From a bacterium (GTDB lineage Bacteria > Oederibacteriota > CAKKQC01), in contig CAKKQC010000012.1 in NCBI GenBank assembly GCA_919901855.1, forward strand, positions 99,035-163,034: a stretch of 64,000 nucleotides of DNA, given 5' to 3'. Shown here piece after piece: positions 1 to 8,436 of the stretch (position 1 is the stretch's first letter; every line of letters starts with the position of its first letter). The notes under the pieces are model-generated. The model worked only from the letters and a program-made list of their open reading frames with translations, made no database searches and had not been told where the DNA came from. The translations under genes and the position numbers were made by a program.

Positions 1-378
1 GGCCGGCTGGTCATGATCGAGCCCGCGCACACGCCGCTGGGGTTCGTGCTCTACCGCGCGTTCTCGCCCGAACCGTACGACCCGCGCGCGGACTGGGGAT
101 TTCCCGCCGGCGGGCGGCTGACGAGCGCCAACGTGCCCCAGGCGTGGATCGTCTTCGTCCGGGACCGCGATCGCTTCGAGCGGGAGTTCCCCGGCTGGCG
201 GGTCCGCTCGCTGCGCCGTCACACGGCGTTCCTCTTCGTCCTCGCTGGGGGATTCCGGTACTGCGGGGTCGCGCCGGGGTGGAGCTTCGGGCTCTTCGCG
301 GGACTCGAGTGGCTGCTCGCCCCCGCGATGCCGCTGCTCGCGGGACAGATGACGGTAACGCTTGAGAAGGCGTTATGA
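1..378 (+). CDS. SAM-dependent methyltransferase, C-terminal fragment
   Basis: The frame is open to the left edge, so only the last 125 or so residues are present. The visible part has the IEPAHTP stretch followed by an EPYDP segment, an FVRDRDRFE segment and a GGF-containing hydrophobic end. I recognise this as the tail of a type-11 class I methyltransferase of the kind found near polysaccharide or glycosyltransferase genes. The SAM-binding motif I lies outside the window, so activity and substrate cannot be judged. Its stop falls just before the cdaA start, and the cdaA -10 box lies inside its last codons. Confidence 0.6.
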   Translation, partial: GRLVMIEPAHTPLGFVLYRAFSPEPYDPRADWGFPAGGRLTSANVPQAWIVFVRDRDRFEREFPGWRVRSLRRHTAFLFVLAGGFRYCGVAPGWSFGLFAGLEWLLAPAMPLLAGQMTVTLEKAL

Positions 379-379
379 T
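374..379 (+). promoter_or_regulatory. -10 box (TATGAT) of cdaA
   Basis: TATGAT ends 9 bases before the cdaA ATG at 389. It fits the recurring TANNNT-start spacing in this window and overlaps the end of the preceding gene. No convincing -35 box is visible. Confidence 0.5.
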
Positions 380-388
380 GGACGCACG

Positions 389-1222
389 ATGCCACTGACG
401 GGAACGATTCCGGCCGCCGAGACCACCGGGTTGTGGGACCGCCTCGTCGGGCTCGTCGCGAACTTCGGGTGGCGCGACACCGTCGACATCGCGGTCGTGG
501 CCATCGCCGTGACCTACCTCCTGCGCGCGATCCGGGACACGCGCGCGTTCCAGATGATTCGCGGGCTCGTGATCCTGTTCGCGGCCGCCGCCGTGTGCAA
601 GTATTTCGCCCTCGCGACGACGGTCTGGCTCATCAGCGCGCTTGCCATCCTGTGGGCCATCGCGCTCATCGTCGTCCTCCAGCCCGAGCTCCGGCGGCTC
701 ATCTCCTCGCTGGGGGAACAGAAGATCCTGAAGTCGTTCTTCCCCACGGCGTCCGCGGCCGTCTACCACGAGATCGCGGAAGCCTCGGAGATGATGGGCC
801 GGCAGGGCTGGGGCGGGCTGATCGTGGTCGAGCGCGAGACGAGCCTCGCCGGGTTCGCGGAGTCGGGGACGAAGATCGACGCGGACGCGAAGGCGGAACT
901 CCTGGCCGCGATCTTCACCCCGGGCTCGCCCCTGCACGACGGGGCCGTGATCATCCGGGACGGCCGAATCTACGCCGCCGCCTGCATGCTCCCGCTCTCG
1001 GAGTCGCGGACGAAGGCCCAGTCGCTCGGGATGCGGCACCGGGCGGCGCTCGGGATCACGGAGGAGACCGACGCGCTGGCCGTCATCGTGTCGGAGGAAC
1101 AGCGGCGGACCTCGCTGGCCATGGACGGCCAGCTCACGCCGCCGCTCGAGCAGGAGACGCTCGAGGAACTCCTGACCCTGCACGGACAGGGCGCCGCGGC
1201 GGAGCCGAAGGCGCCGTCGTGA
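389..1222 (+). CDS. cdaA: Diadenylate cyclase CdaA (DisA_N domain)
   Basis: Makes cyclic di-AMP from two ATP at the membrane. The 277-residue protein has three hydrophobic segments in the first 100 residues, then the DAC domain with its DGA motif (residues 184-186, context LHDGAVII) and RHR motif (216-218, context GMRHRAA). These two motifs bind and cyclise ATP in this family. I chose ATG 389 because a TATGAT box precedes it; an in-frame TTG at 362 would add nine residues with no family similarity. The stop overlaps the GTG of the ybbR-like gene by 4 bases, which suggests translational coupling. The cdaA-ybbR order is conserved in many bacteria, where YbbR-type proteins act as CdaA partners. 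Confidence 0.95.
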   Translation: MPLTGTIPAAETTGLWDRLVGLVANFGWRDTVDIAVVAIAVTYLLRAIRDTRAFQMIRGLVILFAAAAVCKYFALATTVWLISALAILWAIALIVVLQPELRRLISSLGEQKILKSFFPTASAAVYHEIAEASEMMGRQGWGGLIVVERETSLAGFAESGTKIDADAKAELLAAIFTPGSPLHDGAVIIRDGRIYAAACMLPLSESRTKAQSLGMRHRAALGITEETDALAVIVSEEQRRTSLAMDGQLTPPLEQETLEELLTLHGQGAAAEPKAPS

Positions 1223-1626
1223 ACCGCTGGACGCGCGGCCTCCTGGCGGACTGGCAGCTCAAGCTGCTGGGTGTCGCGATCGCGGTCGCCCTCTGGGCCT
1301 ACGTCCACAGCCTCCAGTCGCTGGAGCTCACGTTGAGCGTGCCGCTCGAGCTCCGGAACATGCCGCGCGCCACGCGGCTCGCGCGTCGCCCGCCCGCCAC
1401 CGTCGAGGTGCGGCTGGAGGCGCGCTGGGACGTGATTCCGCGGCTCGCGCCCCGGTCCATCCGGGCGGTCGTGGACCTGACGAACCGGGTGACCGGGCGG
1501 TACGTGACGATCCCGCTCACCTCCGACCACATCACGCGGCCCGCGGGGGTGGAGGTCCTGAGCATCAACCCCAGCCAGCTCAACCTCGAGTTCGAGTCCG
1601 CGGGTCGCCGCGAGGAGAACCGATGA
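1219..1626 (+). CDS. YbbR-like domain protein (CdaR-type partner of CdaA)
   Basis: A 135-residue protein with an N-terminal membrane anchor (residues about 12-30, LKLLGVAIAVALWAYV) followed by a single extracytoplasmic YbbR-type beta domain (about 35-125, with VPLELRNMP and VEVRLEARWD). Family members are membrane-anchored proteins next to cdaA that modulate c-di-AMP synthesis. The GTG start overlaps the cdaA stop, and its own stop overlaps the pdxJ ATG, so three genes are coupled. It is short: many YbbR proteins carry three or four repeats, but a single repeat is common outside Firmicutes. Confidence 0.85.
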   Translation: MNRWTRGLLADWQLKLLGVAIAVALWAYVHSLQSLELTLSVPLELRNMPRATRLARRPPATVEVRLEARWDVIPRLAPRSIRAVVDLTNRVTGRYVTIPLTSDHITRPAGVEVLSINPSQLNLEFESAGRREENR

Positions 1627-2333
1627 AGCTGTCCGTCAACATCGATCACATCGCCACCCTGCGCCAGGCCCGGCACGGGCGCGACCCCGACCCCGTCGCG
1701 GCGGCCATCCTGGCCGAGCTCGCCGGTGCCCACGGCATCACCGTGCACCTGCGCGGCGACCGCCGGCACATCCAGGAGCGCGACCTCTACCTCCTGCGCG
1801 AGACCGTGCGGGGCCGGCTCAACGTCGAGGCGGCGATGACCCCCGACGCGCTCAAGGTGCTCCGGGAGGTCAAGCCGGACCAGGTCACGCTAGTGCCCGA
1901 GCGCGACGACGAGGTGACGACCGAGGGCGGGCTCGACCTCGTGGCGCGCCGCGCGGAGGCGGCCGAGTACCTGGCCCTGTATCGCGAGGCGGGGATATCG
2001 GTCTCGCTCTTCATCAACCCGGACCCGGCCACGCTCAAGGTCGCGGCGAAGCTCAAGCCCGACGTCGTCGAGCTGAACACGCTCGAATTCGGGAAGGTTA
2101 CGGGCCATCCGGAGAGATCGCCCGAGTTGACGCGAGTGGGGGAGGCGGCCCGGATTGCGGGGAAGGCCGGGATTGACGTGCACGCCGGCCACGACATCAA
2201 CTACCGCAACGCCGCCGCGCTGAAGGCTTGCCCCCTGGTCGTCGAGGCGTCGATCGGGCACGCGATCGTGGCGCGCGCGGCGCTCGTGGGGCTGGAGCGC
2301 GCCGTCCGCGAGATGCTGGAGCTGATCCGGTGA
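1623..2333 (+). CDS. pdxJ: Pyridoxine 5'-phosphate synthase
   Basis: Catalyses the last ring-closing step of DXP-dependent vitamin B6 synthesis, condensing 1-deoxyxylulose 5-phosphate with aminoacetone phosphate. At 236 residues it has the usual length for a TIM-barrel PdxJ. The N terminus MKLSVNIDHIATLRQAR is the family signature. GITVHLRGDRRHIQ, NVEAAM, VTLVPE and the HAGHDINYRN segment near residue 190 are all recognisable. The ATG overlaps the upstream ybbR stop (ATGA), and the next gene's GTG overlaps its own stop. Confidence 0.97.
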   Translation: MKLSVNIDHIATLRQARHGRDPDPVAAAILAELAGAHGITVHLRGDRRHIQERDLYLLRETVRGRLNVEAAMTPDALKVLREVKPDQVTLVPERDDEVTTEGGLDLVARRAEAAEYLALYREAGISVSLFINPDPATLKVAAKLKPDVVELNTLEFGKVTGHPERSPELTRVGEAARIAGKAGIDVHAGHDINYRNAAALKACPLVVEASIGHAIVARAALVGLERAVREMLELIR

Positions 2334-2650
2334 AGACCCTCGTCTATCTCGCGATCCTGGGCGCCCTCGCGTACGGCACGTTTGCGATGATGGTCTCCTT
2401 TTCCGGGGGCGCGAAGGGGCCGATGAACCCCGCCACTCAGCTCGCGAAGGGCCGGACCGCGGTCGACGCCGCCAAGCGCGTGACGAGCAGGGAAGTCGTG
2501 GACTCCGTGCAACGCGCGGTCAACGGCTTCCGCGACGCCGAGGGGCGGTTCCCATCCAGCCTCCAGGAGCTCGTGGAGAAGAAGTACATCGAGGCGGTCC
2601 CGGGCGGCGTCACGTACGATCCGGCCACGGGGACGGTGTCCGCGGGGTGA
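2330..2650 (+). CDS. Small membrane-anchored pseudopilin-like protein
   Basis: 106 residues. An N-terminal hydrophobic helix (residues about 3-22) is followed by a polar linker and a C-terminal stretch reading REVVDSVQRAVNGFRDAEG, then FPSSLQELVEKKYI and a YDPATGTVSA end. That end resembles the small globular tail of type II secretion or type IV pilus pseudopilins, where a short protein is checked against a PxxLxxL and YDPxTG pattern. No prepilin peptidase site (G followed by F/M and T-L-x-E) is visible, so processing as a true pilin is unlikely. The GTG start overlaps the pdxJ stop and its stop overlaps the recX GTG. Confidence 0.55.
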   Translation: MKTLVYLAILGALAYGTFAMMVSFSGGAKGPMNPATQLAKGRTAVDAAKRVTSREVVDSVQRAVNGFRDAEGRFPSSLQELVEKKYIEAVPGGVTYDPATGTVSAG

Positions 2651-3162
2651 AGCCCCGGCAGGCGCGGCATCCGGAAAGCGAGGTCGCCGCGCGCTGGTCC
2701 GCGATGCGCATGATCGAGCGCCGGCCGCACGCCGTGCGCGAGGTCGTGACCAAGCTCACGCGCAAGGGCTACGAACCCCCGGCCATCGAAGCCGCGGTGG
2801 AGCGGCTCAAGGAGCAGGGCCTCCTGGACGACGAGAAGTTCGCGGCCGCGTTCGTGCGCTCCCGGATCGCGCGCAAGCCGACCGGCCGCCGGCTGATCTC
2901 GATGCAGTTGACGGCGCACGGCGTGGACCGGGCGGTCGCCGCGGCCGCCACCGCGGGGGCGGCGACGGGGGAGGCCGAACGGGCCGTGGATGCGGCCCGC
3001 CGGTACCTGCGCCGGAAGCCGTTCAAGTACGCGGGTCAGCGTAACCTCGATGCGGCCAAGGAGCGCTCCCGGCTCATCGGCTGGCTCCTCCGCCAGGGCT
3101 TCGACTCCGACGCCGCCCGCAAGGCCCTCGCCATCGCGGGCGTGCCGGAGGAGGAGGATTGA
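2647..3162 (+). CDS. recX: RecX family regulatory protein
   Basis: 171 residues, mostly alpha-helical, with the tandem three-helix RecX repeats: RRPHAVREVVTKLTRKGY, then VERLKEQGLLDDEKFAAAFV and RGFDSDAARKAL-like segments. RecX binds RecA filaments and limits their activity in recombination and SOS induction. It starts with GTG inside the end of the upstream gene (4-base overlap). recA is not in the window, so the usual recA-recX linkage is broken here. It ends 9 bases from the convergent aspartyl protease gene. Confidence 0.85.
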   Translation: MKPRQARHPESEVAARWSAMRMIERRPHAVREVVTKLTRKGYEPPAIEAAVERLKEQGLLDDEKFAAAFVRSRIARKPTGRRLISMQLTAHGVDRAVAAAATAGAATGEAERAVDAARRYLRRKPFKYAGQRNLDAAKERSRLIGWLLRQGFDSDAARKALAIAGVPEEED

Positions 3163-3171
3163 AGCCCGGAC

Positions 3172-3534
3172 TCAGAAAAGGTTGAAGGGAGCGGGGATGA
3201 GGGTACGGTTGACCGGGTCGACGGCGAGTCCGGTTTCCTCGAGCACGGTCAACCCGAGCAGAACCATGTCACCAGCCTCGCCGAACATTACTGTCGCGGG
3301 CCTCGACCGTCCCTCGACCGTCACCCACGCGAATCCGATGGGCCGGTCCGTCGTCCGGCCGTCCGCCATCCGGACTTGGACGCTTCCCTCTGGTTTGACC
3401 CCGGCGCGCTTCAGCACGTCACCGGGGATCATGGTGAGCGTCGCGCCGGTGTCCGCGAGGGCTTCCACCCGCTGCGGCACGGCTCCGTTCGACCCAAGAG
3501 CCTTAATCTCGATACTGACTCGCACCTCACCCAT
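3172..3534 (-). CDS. Retropepsin-like clan AA aspartic protease domain protein
   Basis: 120 residues, a single pepsin/retropepsin-like domain. The catalytic motif is ALADTGATLTMIP (residues about 25-37), with the D-T-G triad intact. The second flap-side motif VMFGEAGDMVLLGLTVLEETGL fits the LLG-x-x-x-L-E pattern of bacterial retropepsin-like proteins. Such proteins presumably dimerise to build an active site; substrates are unknown. No signal peptide, so it is probably cytoplasmic. A TAGACT box ends six bases upstream of the ATG, and the gene is divergent from alaS. Confidence 0.75.
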   Translation of the reverse strand: MGEVRVSIEIKALGSNGAVPQRVEALADTGATLTMIPGDVLKRAGVKPEGSVQVRMADGRTTDRPIGFAWVTVEGRSRPATVMFGEAGDMVLLGLTVLEETGLAVDPVNRTLIPAPFNLF

Positions 3535-3540
3535 GAGTTG

Positions 3541-3546
3541 AGTCTA
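3541..3546 (-). promoter_or_regulatory. -10-like box (TAGACT) of the aspartic protease gene
   Basis: On the minus strand TAGACT ends 6 bases before the ATG, the spacing expected when transcription starts at the start codon itself. Confidence 0.4.
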
Positions 3547-3585
3547 CCACCGCCCCGGCCCTTCGTGAGATCGCCTGCGTTCCGC

Positions 3586-3591
3586 TATGAT
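3586..3591 (+). promoter_or_regulatory. -10 box (TATGAT) of alaS
   Basis: TATGAT lies 12 bases upstream of the alaS ATG at 3604, implying a leader of only a few bases. No GGAGG-like site separates the two. Confidence 0.45.
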
Positions 3592-3603
3592 GGATTCACT
3601 CCC

Positions 3604-6285
3604 ATGACCAGCACGGAACTGCGGGAAACGTATCTCAAGTTCTTCGAGGGCCGGGGGCACCGCCGGGTGCCCTCGGACTCGTTCATCCCCTCGAACGATC
3701 CCACGCTCCTGTTCACGAGCGCGGGGATGGTTCAGTTCAAGCCCTACTACGTCGCGAAGGAGAAGCCGTTCTCGACCGCGACTTCGGCCCAGCGGTGCCT
3801 GCGGACGAACGACATCGACCAGGTTGGGACCACGAACCGGCACCTGACGTTCTTCGAGATGCTCGGGAACTTCTCCTTCGGGGACTATTTCAAGGAAGGG
3901 GCGATCGAGTTCTCCTGGGAGTTCCTGACGAAGGTGCTCAAGCTCGATCCGAAACTCCTCTATATGAGCGTCTACGAGAAGGACGACGAGGCGGAGGCCA
4001 TCTGGCGGAAACTCGTGCCCGATGTGCGGATCGTCCGGTTCGGGAACGAGGACAACTACTGGCCGGCGGGGTCCGTGCTCGACACATGGGCGGGGCCCAA
4101 CGGCCCGTGCTCCGAGATCTACTACGACTTCGGGGCGCGGCACTGCGCCACCCCGGCCAGCCCGTGCGACCGTCCCGGGGCCCACGAGTGCGACCGGTGG
4201 ATCGAGATCTGGAACCTCGTCTTCCCGCAGTTCATGCGCTCGACGGCGACCGGCGAGAACCCGCCGATGGCCAAGCCCGGGATCGACACGGGGATGGGGC
4301 TGGAGCGGATCCTGACCGCCGTGCAGGGGAAGGACAGCCTCTTCGAGACCGACCTCTTCGAACCGTTGGTAGCCGCGTCCCGGGCCTCGATGAAATCGAG
4401 GACCGGCGAGGAGGCGAAAGAGGTCGTGCGCGCGCGCCGGATCGTGGCCGACCACGTCCGCGCCTCGACCTTCCTCGTTTCCGACGGCGTCATCCCGAGC
4501 AACGAGGGCCGCGGGTACATCCTGCGGCGGCTGATCCGGCGCGCCGTGCGCCAGACCGCCCTCTTCGGCGAGGCGTTCCCGGTCGTCTCCTCGCTCGTGC
4601 CCGTCGTCGTGAAGGTCATGGGGCCTGCGTACCCCGAGATCGCGGAACGGGAACGGGCCATCGCGGACACGATCCTGATCGAGGAGAAGCGGTTCATCGA
4701 GACCCTGCATCACGGCCTCGGCGAGCTCGAGAAGGAGCGCTCTGCCGCGGGGGGGAAGCCGCTCTCGGGTCTGCGCGCCTTCCGCCTCTACGACACCTTC
4801 GGGTTCCCCAAGGAGCTGACCGAGGACATCTGGGTGCGCGAGATGAAGCTTGCGCTGGCCCCCAAGTTCGCGGCCGAGTACCAGGAGGCGATGCAGGAAC
4901 AACAGGAGCGGGCCCGGGCGGCGTGGAAGGGGTCGGGCGCGCGTGCGCTCGGCGACCTCTACCACGCGCTTTCGCAGGAACTCCCCCCGACCGTGTTCAC
5001 CGGGTATGAAGAGCTGGCCGGGCCGGCCCTCGTTCTCGCGATCGTCCAGCTCGGCGGCGAGGGCGGCCGCGAGGGAGTCCGGGCGAAGACGGCCGAGACG
5101 GGCGAGACCGTGGACGTCGTGCTGAACACGACCCCCCTCTACGCCGAATCCGGCGGCCAGGTCGCGGACCGCGGGCGGCTCGTCTGGGATGGCGGCGAGG
5201 GCGAGGTCGTCGACGTCCAGAAGCCGCTCGGCAGCGTCGTCGTGCACACCGTGTACGTCGCGAAGGGCCGGCTCGCCGAGGGCGCGACCGTCGAGGCGCA
5301 GGTGGATCAGGCGCGGCGGCTCGCGACCGCGCGGCACCACACCGCCACGCACCTCCTCCATGCGGCGCTGCGCGCGCACGTGGGGAAGGGCGCCACGCAG
5401 GCGGGGTCGCTGGTCGCCCCCGACCGGTTCCGGTTCGATTTCATGAGCCAGAAGGCGGTCGAGGCGGGGGTGTTGCGGGCCATCGAGGACGAGGTGAACG
5501 CGCGCGTGCTCGAGAGCCGGGCGGTCGTGACCACGGTCCTCAGCCTCAAGGAGGCCAAGGAGCGCGGGGCCATGATGCTCTTCGGCGAGAAGTACGGTGA
5601 CAAAGTACGGCTGGTCGAGATACCGGAGGTGTCCCGCGAGCTCTGCGGCGGCACCCACGTGGCTTCGACCTCCGTGATCGGCCCGTTCGTGATCACGGAC
5701 GAGTCGTCGGTCGCCTCCGGGGTGCGGCGCATCGAGGGGCTCGCCGGGGGCCCCGCGATCGCGGCCCTGCGGGAGCGGCGCGACGCGGTCGAGCGGGCGG
5801 CGGCGCTGCTGCGGTGCGCGCCCCGTGACCTCGAGGTTCGGCTGGGGAAGCTCCTCGAGGAGCGCCGCGAGCTCGAGCAGGCCCTCCAGAATGCGCGCCG
5901 GGAGAAGGCGGCGAAGGGTCTCACCGCCCAGATGTCCACGGTCGCCGAGATCGGCGGGGTCAAGGTCCTGATGACCGAAGCCGAGGTCGAGCAGCCGGCG
6001 GCGCTCCGCGAGCTCGCGGACCGGGCGCTCGACGGCCTCAAGGAGGGCGTCGTGCTCCTGGGCGCCCGCGGCGAGGGCAAGTGCCACCTCCTCGTCCGCG
6101 TCAGCGGCGAGCTGTCGAAGCGCGTGCCGGCGTCCGAGATCGTGAAGGCCGCCGCGGCCGCCGTGGGCGGCTCCGGTGGCGGCAAGGCCGAAATGGCGCA
6201 GGCGGGCGGCAAGGAGCCCGAGAAACTTCCGGAGGCGTTCGCGCGTGCCAGGGAATTCCTCGAAAGCAGGCTCGGCCGTTCCTGA
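3604..6285 (+). CDS. alaS: Alanyl-tRNA synthetase
   Basis: Charges tRNA-Ala and edits Ser/Gly mischarging. The 893 residues match full-length bacterial AlaRS. The start MTSTELRETYLKFFEGRGH is typical. The class II catalytic core runs to about residue 360 (FTSAGMVQFKPYY, RTNDIDQVG, GPNGPCSEIYYD, GIDTGMGLERI). The editing domain has the zinc motif HHTATHLLH and the later CGGTHV, and the C-Ala domain ends in a glycine-rich SGGGK segment. ATG 3604 was chosen from the conserved N terminus and the TATGAT box; the frame remains open further upstream but without similarity. The next gene's start lies inside its 3' end. Confidence 0.98.
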   Translation: MTSTELRETYLKFFEGRGHRRVPSDSFIPSNDPTLLFTSAGMVQFKPYYVAKEKPFSTATSAQRCLRTNDIDQVGTTNRHLTFFEMLGNFSFGDYFKEGAIEFSWEFLTKVLKLDPKLLYMSVYEKDDEAEAIWRKLVPDVRIVRFGNEDNYWPAGSVLDTWAGPNGPCSEIYYDFGARHCATPASPCDRPGAHECDRWIEIWNLVFPQFMRSTATGENPPMAKPGIDTGMGLERILTAVQGKDSLFETDLFEPLVAASRASMKSRTGEEAKEVVRARRIVADHVRASTFLVSDGVIPSNEGRGYILRRLIRRAVRQTALFGEAFPVVSSLVPVVVKVMGPAYPEIAERERAIADTILIEEKRFIETLHHGLGELEKERSAAGGKPLSGLRAFRLYDTFGFPKELTEDIWVREMKLALAPKFAAEYQEAMQEQQERARAAWKGSGARALGDLYHALSQELPPTVFTGYEELAGPALVLAIVQLGGEGGREGVRAKTAETGETVDVVLNTTPLYAESGGQVADRGRLVWDGGEGEVVDVQKPLGSVVVHTVYVAKGRLAEGATVEAQVDQARRLATARHHTATHLLHAALRAHVGKGATQAGSLVAPDRFRFDFMSQKAVEAGVLRAIEDEVNARVLESRAVVTTVLSLKEAKERGAMMLFGEKYGDKVRLVEIPEVSRELCGGTHVASTSVIGPFVITDESSVASGVRRIEGLAGGPAIAALRERRDAVERAAALLRCAPRDLEVRLGKLLEERRELEQALQNARREKAAKGLTAQMSTVAEIGGVKVLMTEAEVEQPAALRELADRALDGLKEGVVLLGARGEGKCHLLVRVSGELSKRVPASEIVKAAAAAVGGSGGGKAEMAQAGGKEPEKLPEAFARAREFLESRLGRS

Positions 6286-7207
6286 CGGCCGCGCGGCTGT
6301 CCCCGAAACGCGTCCTCGCGTCCAGGATCTGCTCGACCGGTACACACTCTTCCTCGCCACCGAACGCGGCGCCGCGCTCAACACCCGGCTCGCGTACCTG
6401 CGCGATCTCCGCACCTATCTGGCGCGGCTCGACGAGTGGAAGGTCGCGCCCCGGGACGCGACCCCCGACACGGTCCAGAGCTACCTCGGCTGGATGCAGA
6501 CCGAGCGGTACCGCCGGTCGAGCATCATGCGCGCGGTCGCGTCCGTCCGGTCCTTCCACCGGTTCCTTCTTCAAGAAAAGGCTGCGGACCGGGACCCCAC
6601 CGCGCTCCTGACCTTCCCCAAGCCCGGTCGCCAGCTCCCGAACGTACTCACCCGCACCGAGGTCGCGCGCCTCCTGGAGCAGCCCAAGACGGAATCCCTG
6701 CTGGGGCTGCGCGACCGCGCGATGGTCGAGCTCCTGTACGCCAGCGGCCTCCGTGTTTCCGAACTCGTGGGGCTGAAGCGGGCGGACGTGAACCGCACCG
6801 AGGGCTGGGTCCGCGTGATCGGCAAGGGGTCGAAGGAGCGGCTCGTCCCCGTGGGAAAGGAGGCACTGACCTGGCTCGAGCGCTACCTCGAGCGCGCGCG
6901 GCCCGCCTTCGCGGCCAAGCGCCCCGACCGCGAGGAGGTCTTCCTCAACCGGCGTGGCGGCCGGCTCACGCGCGTGCGGGTTTGGATGATCATCCGCGAC
7001 TGCGCGCTGTCCGCGGGGCTGGCCAAGCGGCTCTACCCCCACGTCCTGCGCCACAGCTTCGCCACGCACCTGCTCGAGGGCGGGGCGTCGCTCCGCGACG
7101 TGCAGGAGATGCTCGGCCACGCGTCGCTCGCGACGACCCAGGTCTACACGCACGTGGACCGTCGCCGCCTCGCCCAGGTCTACCGCCAGTACCACCCCCG
7201 GGCGTGA
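6245..7207 (+). CDS. xerC: Tyrosine site-specific recombinase XerC/XerD
   Basis: Probable chromosome-dimer-resolving recombinase, 320 residues. The N-terminal SAM-like core-binding domain runs from about residue 25 (LDRYTLFLATERGAALNTRLAYLRDL is its signature region). The catalytic domain carries the conserved set: R in ASGLRVSEL, K in GKGSKERLVP, HxLR in HVLRHSFATHLL, H in MLGHAS, and the nucleophile Y in QVYTHV. I chose GTG 6245 because GGAGG sits 9 bases upstream; this makes a 41-base overlap with alaS. XerC and XerD cannot be told apart by sequence alone here. Confidence 0.9.
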   Translation: MPGNSSKAGSAVPDGRAAVPETRPRVQDLLDRYTLFLATERGAALNTRLAYLRDLRTYLARLDEWKVAPRDATPDTVQSYLGWMQTERYRRSSIMRAVASVRSFHRFLLQEKAADRDPTALLTFPKPGRQLPNVLTRTEVARLLEQPKTESLLGLRDRAMVELLYASGLRVSELVGLKRADVNRTEGWVRVIGKGSKERLVPVGKEALTWLERYLERARPAFAAKRPDREEVFLNRRGGRLTRVRVWMIIRDCALSAGLAKRLYPHVLRHSFATHLLEGGASLRDVQEMLGHASLATTQVYTHVDRRRLAQVYRQYHPRA

Positions 7208-7223
7208 TGAGGTTGGATAGCGG

Positions 7224-7229
7224 TATATT
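7224..7229 (+). promoter_or_regulatory. -10 box (TATATT) of the DUF433/DUF5615 pair
   Basis: TATATT ends 6 bases before ATG 7236, again matching a leaderless start. Confidence 0.4.
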
Positions 7230-7235
7230 GTGACC

Positions 7236-7475
7236 ATGAAGACGCGATTGCTCGGTCGCATCAAGGTGGACCCGTCCGTGTGTCACGGGACGGCCTGCAT
7301 CAGTGGCACGCGGATTCCCGTGTCGGTTGTTCTGGACTGCATGGCGGAGGGGATGACGGAAGACGAGATCATCGACGAGTATCCGAGCCTCCGGCCGGAC
7401 GACCTCAAGGCCGCCATCGAGTACGGAGCCCAGCTGGCACGGGAAGAGATCAGGCCTCTCGTCAAGCAGAGGTAG
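7236..7475 (+). CDS. DUF433 antitoxin (VapB45-type)
   Basis: 79 residues. The sequence GRIKVDPSVCHGTACISGTRIPV, then LDCMAEGMTEDEIIDEYPSL and DLKAAIEYGA, is the DUF433 helix-turn-helix family. These proteins pair with DUF5615 PIN-like toxins and bind their own promoter. ATG 7236 is preferred to GTG 7230 because the TATATT box would otherwise abut the start. The toxin gene follows after 6 bases. Confidence 0.9.
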   Translation: MKTRLLGRIKVDPSVCHGTACISGTRIPVSVVLDCMAEGMTEDEIIDEYPSLRPDDLKAAIEYGAQLAREEIRPLVKQR

Positions 7476-7481
7476 GGCGCA

Positions 7482-7859
7482 GTGCGGTTCAAGCTCGACG
7501 AGCATATCCCCCGCAGGACGATTGCCCTCCTGCACTCGCATGGGCACTCGGGCCGAACGGTGATCGACCAGAACCTGAGGGGGGCGAGCGATGACCGGCT
7601 CCTGGATGTCTGCCGGAAGACCGGGGAGCTCATGATCACGGCCGATCTGGATTTCGCCAACATCCGGCAATACCCTCCGGGGTCCTATCCCGGGATCGTG
7701 ACGCTTCGGCTGAGACGCAACGGCGCGAAGAGCGTGCTGGCTGCGCTGGAGCGGTTGTTCTCCGCGATCCCGGCCAGGGATTTCTCGGGACGGCTCCTGA
7801 TCGTGACCGAGACGGCCGTCCGAATCCGGTCCGCGAGCGGTGGGCGCCGCGCAGGTTGA
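7482..7859 (+). CDS. DUF5615 PIN-like toxin (VapC45-type)
   Basis: 125 residues with a GTG start. MRFKLDEHIPRR carries the N-terminal acidic residue typical of this PIN-like fold, and the central LMITADLDFAN segment gives the second acidic pair. Family members are predicted RNases neutralised by the DUF433 partner directly upstream. The C terminus (FSGRLLIVTETAVRIR) has the usual final strands. Target RNA is unknown. Confidence 0.88.
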   Translation: MRFKLDEHIPRRTIALLHSHGHSGRTVIDQNLRGASDDRLLDVCRKTGELMITADLDFANIRQYPPGSYPGIVTLRLRRNGAKSVLAALERLFSAIPARDFSGRLLIVTETAVRIRSASGGRRAG

Positions 7860-7971
7860 GTATGGGGCTTCCCATCCGAAGCCAAGCCCTGCGAGTGTCT
7901 GCGCCTCAGGACCGCTCCCGGTAGAATAGCCGCAGGCGTGGGGCGGTCGGCCCGCGCCAAGGGAGGGCACG

Positions 7972-8436
7972 ATGGGAAAGATTTCCGGATGGCGCGTCCT
8001 GCTCGGGGGGGTGTTCGCGGGGGCGATCCTGTTCCTGGGCGACGGGTTCCTGCACATGAAGCTCCTGGCGTCCATTGCCGACGGGCTCATCAAGGACGGG
8101 CTCCTGATCCCGCGGGACCAGTGGGGAGCGGGGGTCGCGGCGACCGCGGCCGCCGACGTGGCGACGGGGCTGCTCCTCGCCTGGCTCTACGCCGCGGTCC
8201 GGCCCCGGCTCGGACGGGGGCTCATGACTGCGATAATCGCCGGGCTCGCGGTGTGGATGCTCCTGTTCCTCCAGAACTGGCTGCCCCAGTTCGTCTGGTC
8301 GCCCCGCGCGCGCGTGTCGGCCCCGCTCGACGCCGTCGTGAACCTCGTGGTCTACCTCGTCGCGGCCTCGGCCGCGGCGTGGCTCTACAGCGAGGCCGAT
8401 GAAGGCTCCGGCACCGTTCGTCGCCGCGGCCGATAG
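7972..8436 (+). CDS. Four-helix membrane protein of unknown function
   Basis: 154 residues with four predicted membrane segments, at about residues 7-27, 55-75, 85-106 and 120-142. A short GDGFLHMKLL segment follows the first helix. I do not recognise a specific family; it resembles small uncharacterised membrane proteins of 140-160 residues found singly in many genomes. The start has a GGGAGG site 8-9 bases upstream and a TAGAAT box farther up (7922-7927), so unlike many genes here it has a real leader. Its 3' end overlaps the M23 peptidase gene by 38 bases. Confidence 0.55.
   Translation: MGKISGWRVLLGGVFAGAILFLGDGFLHMKLLASIADGLIKDGLLIPRDQWGAGVAATAAADVATGLLLAWLYAAVRPRLGRGLMTAIIAGLAVWMLLFLQNWLPQFVWSPRARVSAPLDAVVNLVVYLVAASAAAWLYSEADEGSGTVRRRGR

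Noticed and set aside
3544-6414. Very long minus-strand ORF opposite alaS (956 codons), and similar ones opposite 11-29 kb
   Set aside because: Composition is Arg/Pro/Gly-rich shadow of the high-GC coding strand; alaS and the membrane proteins have recognisable motifs, the shadows have none.
6245-7207. Xer-like recombinase as a phage or island integrase
   Set aside because: Length, XerC/D-like sequence and position directly after alaS in a core block fit housekeeping; no tRNA or att-like duplication is adjacent.
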